DNA from: Pseudoflavonifractor sp902362925
GTDB lineage: Bacteria > Bacillota > Clostridia > Oscillospirales > Oscillospiraceae
Direction: 5' to 3' (one strand)
Length of the DNA: 64,000 bases
NCBI GenBank assembly: GCA_902362925.1
Contig: CABIYL010000003.1
This document shows, in pieces, positions 1 through 13,100 of the stretch. The position numbers and the translations under genes were made by a program. The notes below the pieces were generated by a model. It made no database searches. It was not told where the DNA came from and saw only the letters and a program-made list of their open reading frames with translations. Position 1 is the first letter of the stretch; the number at the start of each line of letters is the position of its first letter.

Positions 1-716
1 TCCTCCAGCACACGGCCATCAACACCCAGATGGCCGAGACCGTGCGCGGCTATCTCCTGGGCCTGATGATGGAGCCCGACCGTTCGGCCGAGTGGGCACG
101 GGGACCGGCGGATATGCTCAACGACCTGACCTTCACCAACTTTATGGCCAAGACCAACCGCATCACCGACCTGATTCTGCGCAAGGAGTACAAGCGGGCC
201 ATCGCCAGCGTGGAGGCGTCCCTGTCTCTGGACAGCCGCCTCATCTCCCTGTCCACCCGCAACTTCATGTGCGTGGGGCTGGCGCTGTGCTATCTGGCCA
301 TCGGACTGCCCAACCGGGCGGCGGATTGGCTGGACCAGTCCCTGACCCTGGCCGAGCAGGACAAGAACTATACCTTCCTGGCCTGCTTCCGGAAGTATCT
401 GTCCATTCTGTTCCTGCTGCCGTCCATGAAGAAAAAGCACGGCAAGGCCATCCAGGAGATCAAGGCGCTGGAGATCCACTACACCAAGGCGGAGGAGAGC
501 CGCATTTTCTTCATGCTGGAGAAGTATCCGGAGCAGATGGGCCAGCTGACCGAGCGGGAGCGGGAGGTAGCCCAGCTGGTGGCGGCCGGACTGCGCAACA
601 AGGAGATTGCCGAAAAGCTCTTCATCTCCGAGGAGACGGTAAAGAGCCATATCCGCAGTATTTTCAACAAGACCAATATCGACCGGCGCAGCCGTCTGGT
701 GGAACTTTTGAAATAA
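1..716 (+). CDS. LuxR-family transcriptional regulator, 5' end missing
   Basis: The reading frame is open to the first base of the window, so the gene starts upstream; the in-frame ATG at base 30 is probably internal. The visible 238 or so residues are a helical, TPR-like region followed by a C-terminal LuxR helix-turn-helix. The HTH is recognised by the motif LTEREREVAQLVAAGLRNKE and the following SEETVKSHIRSIFNK. This layout matches MalT/LuxR-type activators, in which a long sensory part precedes the HTH; the sensory part is not visible here. It lies just upstream of, and co-oriented with, a DUF2442 gene and a giant S-layer-anchored protein, so it may control surface protein expression. That link is an inference from position. 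Confidence 0.85.
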   Translation, partial: LQHTAINTQMAETVRGYLLGLMMEPDRSAEWARGPADMLNDLTFTNFMAKTNRITDLILRKEYKRAIASVEASLSLDSRLISLSTRNFMCVGLALCYLAIGLPNRAADWLDQSLTLAEQDKNYTFLACFRKYLSILFLLPSMKKKHGKAIQEIKALEIHYTKAEESRIFFMLEKYPEQMGQLTEREREVAQLVAAGLRNKEIAEKLFISEETVKSHIRSIFNKTNIDRRSRLVELLK

Positions 717-819
717 CCAGGAAAATCCCCCCTTTGGGGGATGCGGAGCAGCATAGGATTTCTGTATGATAAAATACGGGAATTCTATGCTGCTATTTTT
801 ATGGAAGGTGGGAGATACC

Positions 820-1065
820 ATGGATGAAATGGGCGTTGTGCTGCAAGTGCTGCCCGGCTACCAGCTGAAGCTCAGCTTCCGCAATGGGAGTGAGGCCATT
901 GTGGACATGAGGCACAGAATTCATGCCATACGGTTTGGCAGGTTGTCCTCACCGGCGCTGTTCCATGCCGCCAGGCTGGAGGGCAGCGAGGTGGTGTGGG
1001 ACGACGGAACCCACTGTGTCCGGGCTTCGATTAACGAGCTGCTGGACTCCATGCAGATGGATTGA
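820..1065 (+). CDS. DUF2442 domain protein
   Basis: Small 81-residue protein matching the DUF2442 pattern: a beta-rich fold with a F-x-(N/D)-G-x-E core (LSFRNGSEAIVDM), a central LSSPALFHAARL stretch and a Trp-Asp-Asp-Gly turn near the end. DUF2442 proteins are commonly small and of unknown function, and some occur in toxin-antitoxin-like pairs; no partner toxin is visible here. An upstream in-frame ATG would add 18 hydrophobic residues. The start at ATG 820 is preferred because it has a GGAAGGTGGGAGA ribosome-binding site just before it and gives the usual family length. It sits between the LuxR gene and the giant surface protein gene, 50 bases before the latter's start, so co-transcription is plausible. 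Confidence 0.7.
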   Translation: MDEMGVVLQVLPGYQLKLSFRNGSEAIVDMRHRIHAIRFGRLSSPALFHAARLEGSEVVWDDGTHCVRASINELLDSMQMD

Positions 1066-1114
1066 CACGGACGAGTATTGAAAGACGGGGAGCTTGTGTG
1101 AGGAGGAAATGCCT

Positions 1115-4100
1115 GTGAGTACAAAGAAGATGATACACCGAAGTCTGGCGCTGCTTCTGGCGCTGGTCATGACCCTGGGGCTGGTACCCCAGCAGGCGCT
1201 GGCCTATCTGGCGGAGCGGCCGGAGGAACTGACCATTGTGGACAAGGACGGCAACACGGTGGCCGTGACGGAGGACTGGGAGACCGCCTTCCCCTACGGC
1301 ACCTTTGCCTTTTCCGACTTCCAGGTGGTGGCGGAGGAGGGCGGCAATACCGCCGTCATCCAGGTCTACCGTCTGGGCGGCACCCAGGGCCGGGCGGTGG
1401 CCTACATCACCTATGAGCCCGCCCTGACCCAGCTGGAGGACGGCAGCGCTTCGTACAGCACGGCAGCCGGCTCCAACGATATTGTCATTGAGGTGGAGAA
1501 CCCGCTGCCCGGCGTGGAGAACCAGCCCATCGGCCAGCCGGAGCCCCCCAGACAGCCGGAGGAGCCGGTGAAGGTGGTGAGCACCGCCGATGAGACCGAC
1601 GTCACCCTGTCCATTGACGTGGAGGCGGAGGCCTATCAGTGGTATGTGCTGTACGCCGGCGACTGGGAGATTGTGGACGGCGCTGTGGGCAAGGACTTCG
1701 TGGTGGCCCAGGAGGACCTGGAGAGCTATGATTTCCGCTGCGTCTACACCGTGGACGGCGTAGAGTACTGCTCCGACAGCTATCTGGGCGTGACCTATAC
1801 CGTAGAGGAGGACGAGTCCGCCCCTGCGGAGGACGGAGAACCGGAGCAGCTGGTGGACCTGAATGCGGAGCCCACCTACACCCGCATCACCCCTGAAAAC
1901 GCCGAGGACCCCTATTCCGGCTATATCTTTGACATGACCTTTGCCGATGGCGAGTGGGTGAAGGAGATCCGGATCACCGTGCCCGAGGATGAGGACGCCG
2001 AGGCACTGAAGTTCGGCACCTTTACCATCGTGGACAACCTGGGCGCGTCCCTGTACGACACCGCCAACACCCTGACCCTCCGGGTAGTGGACAACGATAA
2101 GGCCGAGGCGAGCACCCTGGGCTTTGCCGTCACCGACGTGCGGGCGGACAAGGCCGCCGGTACGGCGGAACTGACCGTGGTGCGCACCGGCGGCAACCAG
2201 ACCATGCTCACCATTGACTACGCTACCGTGGACGGCACCGCCGTTGCGGGGACGGATTACGCCGCTGCCAGCGGCACCCTGGTGTTCTACGCCGACCGGA
2301 ACGAGCAGGTGATTCAGGTTCCCCTCATTGACGACGGCGTGGCCACCGACGAGGAGCGGACTTTTCAGGTGGTGCTGTCCAACCTGAAGGGCGACAGCGA
2401 GGGCCTGTGTACCCTGGAAGCCACCGAGGCCGTGGTGTCCCTGTACAACAGCGGTGAGGGCGCCGGGGAGCAGAACCTGGCCAGCTACCTCTATCAGAGC
2501 GATGTCACCGATCTGTCCGGCTCAGTCACCGAGGCGGAGAGCGCTCTGGCCCCTGTGGGCGGCGGCGCGGTGACCGGCCAGCAGGTGGAGAACGAGGGCG
2601 AGGTGCTGACCGCTCAGATCGGCGGTACCACCGGCGGGATTACGCCGTTCAGCTACAACTACCCCAATAAGCTGACCTTCTCCAACGGCGGCTGGAGCAA
2701 GTACCAGACCATCCCGTCCAGCGGCTGGGAGGGCGGTCAGTCCTATGACGACGGCATCTGGACCTTCCGCAGCAAGGGAGCCGGCTCCGCCACCCTGACC
2801 TTTGATCCCCGTATGTACAGCGGGATAACCGCCTATTTCGGCTGGAAGGCTACGCTTGCCTCTTGGGGGACGCTGCTCATCTACGGAGCGGAATATGCCT
2901 ACCCCTGGGCCAGACTGCTCAAAAGCGACGGCACCGAGTGGGCCAGAGCAGATTGCAACGCCCACCACACCGGAGAAAATGTCGCGACCAAGATCTATTG
3001 GAATGAAAGCGGCAGCATGTACCAGTGGTGGTCCATTGCGGACGGTGTGAACCGGCTTCAGCTGGGCACCAGCATCCATCACGCCCATAACGCGGACTCC
3101 AACGCGGAGGCCAATCTGACGAGCGGCTGGCTGGAACGCCGCAGCTTCGGCGGGGACTTCTATCTGCAGATCCACACCGCCAACGACAGCGGCGACAACG
3201 GCACCAAGACCGCCCCAGAGGGCGCCGCCTCCCTCACCGAGAGCTCCGGCGTCTACGACTCCATGAAGCCCACCGTCACCATCCAGAGCGGCAAGGGCGG
3301 CGTGTCCAACGGCAAGCTCTTTGTGGGTAGCACCCTGCAGGTGACCCTTCAGAACACCGCCAGCTATACCCCGGCCACTTCGGACAGCAGCCTCAGCTAT
3401 GCTGTCTACCTGACCAGAAACGGCCAGGTGGTGCCTGCAAACATCACCAACAGCGGCAATACATACTACATTCAGCTGCTGTGGGACGGCATGACCGACG
3501 ACCAGGTCAACAGCGGCGACTACACCATCAACGTGGTCATGACCCGCCAGCAGGACCTGATTCTGGACCTGAGCCCCTCCGTGCCCCGGCTGACCGATGA
3601 GAACGGCAATACCACCGCCAACATCGACAGCAGCAAAATCGCGGGTGCTGTCAGCGACTTCTGGGGAAGCACCAGCGGCATCACCTACGGCTACTCGGAT
3701 GAGAAGACCAGCGGCGCCGCCATTACCTACGAGCAGAAGGAAGGCACCCTGACCAAGGATTCCGGCTTCGCACAGAGCAGCGCGGTACTCACCAAGGCGG
3801 ACCTGACCAACATCCAGTGGATCAACTTCAACCTGCCTGCGGAGGACAAGATCGTCTACAACGGCCGCACCTACAGCGGCAACGAGAAGATCTGGCTCAA
3901 CGTGGCCGACCTTGCCACCGCCAACATGACCTTCTACTATTACGACTCCGCGTACCTCAGCGCCGTCAGCGTCATGACCGCCACCATCTCCGAGGTGGAG
4001 CTCTTCCTGGACGCCAACGGTAACGGCATGATTGACGGCTACTACAACCCCGACACCGGCTACTTCATCGTGGGCGATGGAGATGTCAGCCTGGGCTTCC

Positions 4101-7100
4101 TGGATCCGGGCATGAACTACAATGAGCTGTACTTCCAGCCGGTCAGGCTGGAGGACGGCACATACGCCCAGTACTTCATGAAGGTGTACTACACCATGAA
4201 TCCCCGCAGCCTGATCCCCGATGAGGGAACCGACACCAGTGCCGTGGCCCAGGTGCTGCCCGCTTTTGTCAGCACCATCACCGAGGGAACCAGCTATGAG
4301 CTGCTCACCGAGGAGCAGAAGGCCTACCGCTACATCATCAGCGGCAAGACCAAAATTGGCGAGAACGGAGAGGTGTTCCGCTCCTCCGACAACCACGTGA
4401 TGTACGGCCCGGCGGCGACCGAACGCTCCATGGTGGACGTGCCTCTGGGCGGCGACACCAGTCCGGCCACCCTCAATGAGGACGGCACGGCCTACACCTG
4501 GACCCCCGACTACCAGGGCAACCTGCTCTATCCCTTTGCAAATCCCGAGCCCATTATCATCGACGAGAGCCTGGCGGGGAATAACATCCCCATCGCGGAG
4601 ATTGAGGGCTATGAGAACGGCCAGGTGGTGCTGGAGGAGGGCGGCGTTGACAAGCTCAACGGCTACCTGGGCTCCCTCACCGCCAACAACACCGTGGCCC
4701 TGGCCGTGCAGGAGCAGAAGGCCACCACCGAGGAGATCGCTGCGGCCAACGGCGTGACCATCGGCGGCGGTGACGTGGCGCTCCAGTCCGCACGCAACGG
4801 GGAGGACACCTTGGCCCCCGAGAGCGTGACCACCACGGACTCCAAGATCACCCCTGACGCCCGTTACCTCCAGGAGATGGGCTCCGGCAACGCTGCGGCC
4901 ACAGCCGGAGTGGACATGAACGATATGGGCGCGGACGGCGTGGACTTCCCCTATCCCGAGCTCAACCAGGACTTCGCGGTGGATCTGCCCTCCACGGAGA
5001 TTGGTATCACCGACTTTGCCAACATCGTCATGGACGGCGACACGGTGGGCTTCAGCATCGGCATCCCTCTGGGCGGCTGGAACTCCAACGGTGACGCAGG
5101 CGCCGGCGGTGCCGGCGGCGGCGGCAGCGACTACCATACCGACCCGGGCGAGGCCCTCAAGAGCTCCGGCGAGACCATTGCCAATATGTTCAAATGGATT
5201 GCTCACCCCAGGAGCATGGCACAGGAAGTGGATGACAGCTACAAGGCCACCAAGGACGAGCAGAGGTGGTACAACGAGAGCTTAGGCGATGGCGAGGGCG
5301 TGACCGCCAAGGAGTTCAAGGCGGAATTCTCCATATCCGCGGCCTTCATGTTCAAGTACGACCCGGTGACCAACCACTACGAGTTCAGCCGGTTCGCCGC
5401 GGCGTTGAGCGTGGAGCTGGCCTTCACCTACAAGGCCCGGTTTACCTCCTGCCCCATCATCTACCTCTATATCACCGTCCATCTGGACGTTGAGTTCAGC
5501 CTGAGCGCCGATGTGGAGCGGGAGACGGTGGAGACAGGCGACAACCTGGTGACGTCGACGAGCATGACGGATCCCGAGGACAACCGCCAGTACATGAACC
5601 TGACCAAGGGTACGTCCACGGTGCTGAGCAGGACGGAGTACAAAGCCCTTAATCTGAACTTCAGCGGCAAGGTGCTGCTGGAGGCCTATACGGACGCCTC
5701 CTGTACCACGCCGCTGGCCGACTTCCGGAAGGGATATCTGTCCTCCGACGGCGATGACGATGTGCTGGTGGTGCTCAAGCAGACCAGCGCGTCCACCATG
5801 GGACAGGACATCTATATCAAGCTCACCGCCCTGGAGGATACCAAGCTGTACGAGGCTATGGCGGTGTCCAGCTCCCAGAACAAGAGCAGCTTCGGCAGCT
5901 TTGAGATCGCGCCGGAGCTCTACGTCCAGGTGGGCGCGGGCGTCGGCATCGAGATTCTGAAGGCTGAGATCTATATCAAGGTCAGCATCGGCTGCGCTAT
6001 GGCATTTGGAAACTACACCGGTGATGACTATGAGGTCTTCCGGCTCAGGACCTTTGATTTCGGTGCGGCCCTTGGCATTAACGTGCAGCTGCTCCTTTTC
6101 AGCTATGAGCTGGAGCTCATCGGCATCTCCATCAACTACGACTACCAGAACACTCCGAATTGGACTTACACCTGGTCGGCCCTGAACGGCGCCTACGGCG
6201 GCGAGGGCGGACTCAAGACCCTGGCAGCAGAAGAGAATAGCACCGGCGTGAAGGTCAGCCTGCCCGGTTCCTCCGCCGGTACCCAGACCATCTATTCCCC
6301 CAGCGCCGGCGGCATACAGCCTCTGGCCTTTGACCCCACCGACAAGGAGGTCCCCTTCCAGCTCTCCGGCTACAGCAGTTCGGGCGACGCCTTCAAACTG
6401 GCCGACGGCCTGGCCTCCGGGTATGACTACAAGGTGGTCACCGTGGGTGAGGACAACTACCTGCTCTACACCGTCAGCCGCTCCGACGCGGATCACCCCG
6501 TGGACAACTCCATGCTGGTGCTCTCTCGCATCAAGCTGACCAGCACCGAAGGCGTGGACGAGTACGGCCTGGTGAATCCCGTGAATGAGGACGATCCCAC
6601 ACCCTACATCGTGGTGGACGGCGACAAGACCGGCGACCTGGAGTTCACCGGCTGGGCGGACGGCGATACCCTTCGCATGGCCTGGATGAGCTACGCCGAC
6701 GCTACCGCTGCGGTGCCGCCCGCACTCACCAGACCGGAGGGCGACGCCCCCGGCGGCATGGACCAGAGCAACTATCAGCAGGTCTATGAGGGCTTTGTGG
6801 CCACCGAGCCTGTCAATCCCGGCGAGCCCGGGGCTGAGCCCACGGCGCCCGTGCAGGCGGATTACTTTGTGACCAAGGCGGAGTACGATGCCCTGGATGC
6901 CTCCGCACAGGCAGATTATACCCAGGATACGACGGAGTCGGATTACTACTACAACAGCACCAACTCCTATACCTCTTATGAGAACGCCAAGGCGGCCTAT
7001 GACGCGTCCCAGAGCGCCTATACCGCCGCCAAGGAGGAATATGACGCCAAGAAGGCTGCCTACGACAAGTATCTGGCCGACAAGGCCGCCTACGATACTC

Positions 7101-10100
7101 AGCACGCGGACTATAAGAAGTGGTATGACTACTTCAAGTCCGTGGCCGACGAGAACGCAGCCAACCAGGCGGTGGCCGACGCGGCGGCCAAAAACACCGT
7201 GGTAAAGACCGCCAGCTTCAACACCGCCAGCCCGGCGGCCATTGCGGACGCAGCGGCTGTCAACACCAAGGGCAGCCACGTGTACCTGCCCGGCGGCAGC
7301 GTGGACGGTACCGTGACCATCTACGCCCAGGCCAAGCACTATGCGACCACCGCCACCCTGGAGAGCGACTACAGCGCCTATCTGAACAAGCTCTACCCCG
7401 ACAGCATGGGCAGCGGCACCCAGTCCATCCGGACCTATCGGCTGACCTATCAAAAGGGTATCTGGGACGCCTACGGCGAGGGCACCGAGCTCCACGCCGT
7501 GGTGGGCGACAAGAACGTGGGCGTCGAGTTGCCTGCGGGCCAGGTGCTGGACAACATGGAGATCACCGAGATTGGCGGTACCTACTACGTGGCCTACACC
7601 ACCAGCCAGCAGACCTATGTCAAGGCTGATGGCAACACCACCACAGATATGGACGAGGCCACCGACCTGCTCACCACCAGACGGCTCTATCTCCAGACCC
7701 TGACCCTGGCGGAGGACGGAACACCCAACTGGGGTGAGGCCCTGCTGCTGCGCACCCTGGTGGACTATGACCAGAACACCTTCACCGACGGCGTCTATCA
7801 GGGCGGCAGCCTGAGTGCTGCCTACCAGGACCCCTATTTCTCCGACCTCCAGTTCCTCAACGGCAAGCTGGGCGGCCTGACCGGCGCGGACGAGGACTTC
7901 TCCACCCTGGCTGACGCGCAGCCGGAGGAGTTCCTGCTCTTTGAGATGAACGGCTCCACCTATGTCATCCCCCAGGCCGACCTGGAGAGCATCGCCACCA
8001 GCCACACCGGCTCCATCATCCCCTTCTTCCAGCCGGAGAAGCAGACCGGCGAGGACACGGACGGCGACGGTGAGCTGGACGAGGTCACCTCCAACACCAC
8101 CGGCCGGGCTCAGGTCACCATCGGCGCCGACGGCGCGGGCAATATCTCCGCCGTCTATACCGCCAATGTGGACGGCACTACCAACAACGCCCTGTACCTG
8201 GCCAAGTGGGACCCCAAGTCCCAGACCTGGGGCGAGGGCACCATGCTGGCCATGAACTACATGCAGGTGTATGAGGACGCGGCGGTCAACGACTGGAGCG
8301 CCTCGGAGACCGAGCAGGCCTATCTGGGCCAGCTGGACGGCTATCAGGGCGGCGGCATGAACCAGTTTGTGTTCTCCGATCTGCAGATTGCCCTGGGCCA
8401 GAGCGCGGAGGAGGGCAAAGACGGCACGCTGCTGGTGCTGGCCAGCGGTGTCACCACCTACCTCAAGGAGTACACCTACACCGACGAGAACAACAGGGAA
8501 CAGACCGTCCTCATCCCCCAGAGCGATGAAGAGGCGCAGAAGGCGTATGCCGACGGCACCCAGACCAAGAAGCCGGGCACCGGTATCTACGCCATCAGCT
8601 ATGGCGTGGGCCAGCAGGAGCTGGGCAATGCCACCCTGACCTTTGGTGACTACGACTTCACCGCCGGCAGCCGGCTGGAGGCCATCGGCTCCTTCCAGAA
8701 CATCGGCGACGTGGGCCTCCGGGGCAGCGAGGCCAACCCCATCACCGTGAAGCTGATGCTGAACACCGGCAGCGGCGACCCGGTCACCCTGGCCACCTGG
8801 GAGATTACCGAGAACATCACCGCCGGCCAGACCGTCAGTCTGGTGGGCACCTGCGACCCCCTGACCCAGGATCTGCCCAAGGGCAGCACCTTCTACTTCA
8901 CCGTCTCCGAGGATGAGAGCTACGCCGCCGACGGGTTCAGCGGCGACACCAACGTGGTCCTGACCGTGGAGGATAAGCCGGAGCTGGGCTTTGAGAGCTT
9001 CAGCATCTCCTCCGCCAGCGTGGACGCCAGCGGCAACACTGTCCTGGACGTGAACTTCCAGGTGGGCAACCGGGGCAGCAAGACTGCGGAGGACGTGTAT
9101 GTCCAGTTCAGCTACGAGAGCGGCCGGGACGAGGACAACAATCCGATTTACACCCCGCTGGATATCACCGGTAACACCCTGACCGTCTCCAAACAGCAGG
9201 AGCTGGTCACCCTGGCGGCCAACAACACGGACGACCAGAACGGCATCCTGCGTCTGAACAACGCCGAGGACGGCGACGACATCGGCTCCAACAAGGGCCG
9301 CACGGTGTCCGGCACCATTACCGTGCCGCCGTCGGTCTATCAGGGCGCGGAGACCGGCAGCCTCAACCTGCGGGTGGAGATCTTCTCCGCCTCCGACACC
9401 GGGGCGAGCCGCGGTCCCGACGGACTCATCACCGCCGACCACGGCGAGTACAACACCGGCAACAACACCCGCCTGTCCGCGGTGGAGCACAAGACCTACT
9501 TCGACACCGCCGACAAGGTCACCCTGGCGCTGGGCAACACCATGCGTCTGCCCGTGTCCATCGCCACCAGCACCGGCGAGGCCCCGATCATCCAGGTGAC
9601 CGAGGTGCCCGATACCCAGGGCGGCGCCAGGAATCTGGGCGTGCTCTACTATCAGCAGTCGGGCACTGCCGGTACGGGCAACACCCAGGGCATGCTGGTC
9701 ATCGCTCCCTCCCGTGAGGGCACCGGCGTCCTGGAGATCAAGGACCAGGCCACCAACACCATCCACTCCATCACTTATGAGGTCACCGCGGCAGGCGAGG
9801 GCATCAACGTCTTTAAGGACAACGGGCTCTTTACCTTCCGCAACGCCGACGGCAGCGGGTATGACGAGGGCGCCGCGGTGGGCAGCCAGGACTGGAGCTT
9901 CAACGGCGACATCATGACCTGGGGCACCGGCGACAGCGCCACCCGGCCCTACCTGTCCAACCTGGCCAACGGCAAAGTGGGAGCCTCCTTCACCTTTGAC
10001 ACCGTGGCGGAGTCCATCGACTTCAGCTTCAACGGCAGAATCAAGGTGGAGAGCACCTACCCCGGATTTACCGTAAAGGAGATTACCTGTACAGGCGGCA

Positions 10101-13100
10101 GCGAAAAGACCAACGTCTATTTCGGCGACCTGGGCCAGCCCCACACGGTGACCGTCACCGTGCTGGACAGCGGCGACACCAATCCCACCGCCGACTTTGA
10201 CGTGATTGTGGAGCACTATGTGAATGACGAGCCCCCTGTGCCCACCGCTGACGCCACCGCACCCCACATCTTCTGGAGCCGCAGCTTCCCCGACACCGCC
10301 TCCTTGAAGGCGGGCGAGGGCAGCGTGGAGCTGACGATCTACGTTCTGGACGACAGCGGTCTGGCCACCCTGACGGTGAACGGCGTGACGCCCAGCATCA
10401 CCAAGCACGGCGACAGCTACTGGGCGGCCCAGGTGACCGTCACGGAAAACGGCCAGCTGAAGGTGGAGGCCATGGACACCGCTGGCAATCGCACCACCCA
10501 GAACATCACGGTAGACTGGTTCAACACCACCGTGACCGGCGGCACTGTCAGCACCGCCCCCGATATAAGCGCCAATTTCTACAAGAACAACAGCCAGACC
10601 CCCATGGGCGGCAGCGACTATGTGACCGACAAGGACACCGTGGCCGCCAAGGCCAGCTCCAACACGGCCGGCGTGACCTTCAGCGCCCAGCGGCTCACCG
10701 TCCGTGAGACCGAGGACGGCACCACGGAGCTGGAGATCACCGCCCTGCAGCCCAATGAGGGCACCACGGATTCCTTTGACGCCAAGGCCAACGGCTTCTA
10801 TCTGATCAAGGCCACGGCAGAGGACGGCAGCTGGAGCCAGGTGGTGCTGGAGATGACCCGTGTGGATACGGACCTGCCCACAGCGTCCCTGAACAAGACC
10901 ACAGCGGCGGACGGCACCATATCCCTGGCCTGGGGCATCAGCAAATCCGCCCCCGACCTGTCTCCCATCACCGAGGCGGCCATCAACGGCTATAACGTGT
11001 TCACCGCTGAGATGATTGGCCGCACCGCCGTGGGCGGAAGCCTGGATATCCTGTACGGCGGCAGCTACACCCTCACCGGAAAGGACGCGGCAGGCCATGA
11101 GGCCACCCAGACCCTGAGCGTGGACGGCCTGCCCATCACGGCGGCGGACGAGGACTTTGTCACCGTGGTCCACGCCTGGAACCAGGACCGGAACAATGGC
11201 GTCATCACCGTGGACTCCACCAGCTTCACCGGCGGCGTCTACGATGAGGCCAAGAGCACACCGGCTCAGAACCAGTATACCGGCCGCTACGAGGGGCTGC
11301 TGACCCTGACGGAGGACATCTTCGACGCCGATGCCGTGCGGCAGGAACTGCTGGACGAGTATGCCGAGGACTATTTTGAGCAGCACCCGGACGCCCAGCC
11401 CGACGACCCCAACGCCGTCATGCCCGAGGAGGAGCTGAACGCCGAGCTGGCAAAGCGTGAGGCGGCGGCTATGGCGGACTGGAAGGTCCGGGCCATGTCT
11501 GAGGACAGCGACGAGAGCTGGACCGAGCTGACCGGCAGCGATGCATTTGAGAACCTGGTGCCCGGCAGCTACATTCTGCTGATCCGGGACGCCAACGACA
11601 AGCGGAACAGCGATGTGGTCATCCAGCGCACTCTGACGGTGGACGATCAGGCCATCGTCATGACCGCCGAGAGCACCCCGGAGCACAACGGCAACCGGGA
11701 CGGCGCCATCATGGCGGAGGCCCAGGGCGGCCGTCTGAACTACGGCACCTATCAGTTTATCGTCCGGCCCGTGGAGATTCAGGAAGGGGAGGAGGAGCCT
11801 CAGCTTCTGTCTGTGGCCGACCTGACCGACCCGCTGAATGAGGAGGAGTTCCCTGCTGCGGAGGGCTGGACCGCGCCTGTCTGGCAGACCTCCGACCTTG
11901 CGTCCGGCTCCCTGTCCTCCAGTCTTCTCTCCGGTCTGCGCTCCGGCTGGTATCAGGTTGCGGTGCGTGCCATGGAGGGCGTGACCGCCGCTGAAATGAG
12001 AGCGCTTATCGACCTGTACCAGGCTTATCTGGCCGCACAGGCCCGGGTGGAGGCGGCGGATGCCGCCCTGACCGACAGTGGGCTGAGGGAAGCCGCCGAC
12101 GGAAAGGTCAGGCGGATCAACGAGGCACTGCAGACCTGGCAGACAGCGGAAGGTGAAAACAAGACCGAGGCGTGGAACCAGTACCTGGCCCTGATTGACA
12201 ACAGCCAGGAGATTCAGGAACTTCTGGATACCTGGGCCGCCGCCGGCTACGAGGACGGCGCCGAGCGGGACGCCTATGACAAGGCGGTTGACGCCCTGGC
12301 TCAGACCCAGGCGAAGACGGAGGCTGAGGCGGAGAAGACCGCGGCTGACGCGGCTCTGACCGCCGCTGAGACGGCCTATACGGACCGGAAGACCAGCCTG
12401 GAGAGCAGGGCCGACAGCGCCTACGAGGCCGACGAGGCCCTGTGGGACAACGCCGCCACCATGCTCATCAGGGTGGACGAGGAGAATACCTACGTCTCCG
12501 ACAAGATTGAGGTGAGGGACCTGCGCTATGACCGGGAGAACAACCTGGTCAAGATCCAGTTCTACACCTACAAGAAGGAGCTGAGCGCCGAGGCTGAGAA
12601 GCAGCTGATTCAGGACAATGAGACCATGGACATCCTGGCGTACAGCACCAAGATGCGGGTCTGGATTCCCGCCGGCACCCTGTCGGAGGGCGACGACCTG
12701 ATGGCCATGCTGATGCCCTTCCCCGACCTGCCCCAGGACGGCGAGTATCTGGTGCAGTACACCGACGCGAGCGGGGAGAGCCACCCGGTGGCGTGGAGCC
12801 TTGTGACCCCCGGCAAGGTCTACTATGTGGCCGCAGCGCCGGGAGCGTACGAAATTGTGAAGGCCGAGAAGGGCTTCTCCGACGTGTCCGAGGACTTCTG
12901 GGGCGCGGATGCCATCTCCTTCACAGCCGCCCGCGGCCTGTTCCAGGGCGTGGGTGAGGACGAGTTCGACCCCAGCGGCACCATGACCCGCTCCATGCTG
13001 GTGACCGTGCTTGGCCGTCTGGCCGGTATTGACCCGGCGGATTACAGCGGCGAGAGCACCTTCTCCGACGTGGACGCCCATTCCTGGTACGGTCCCTATG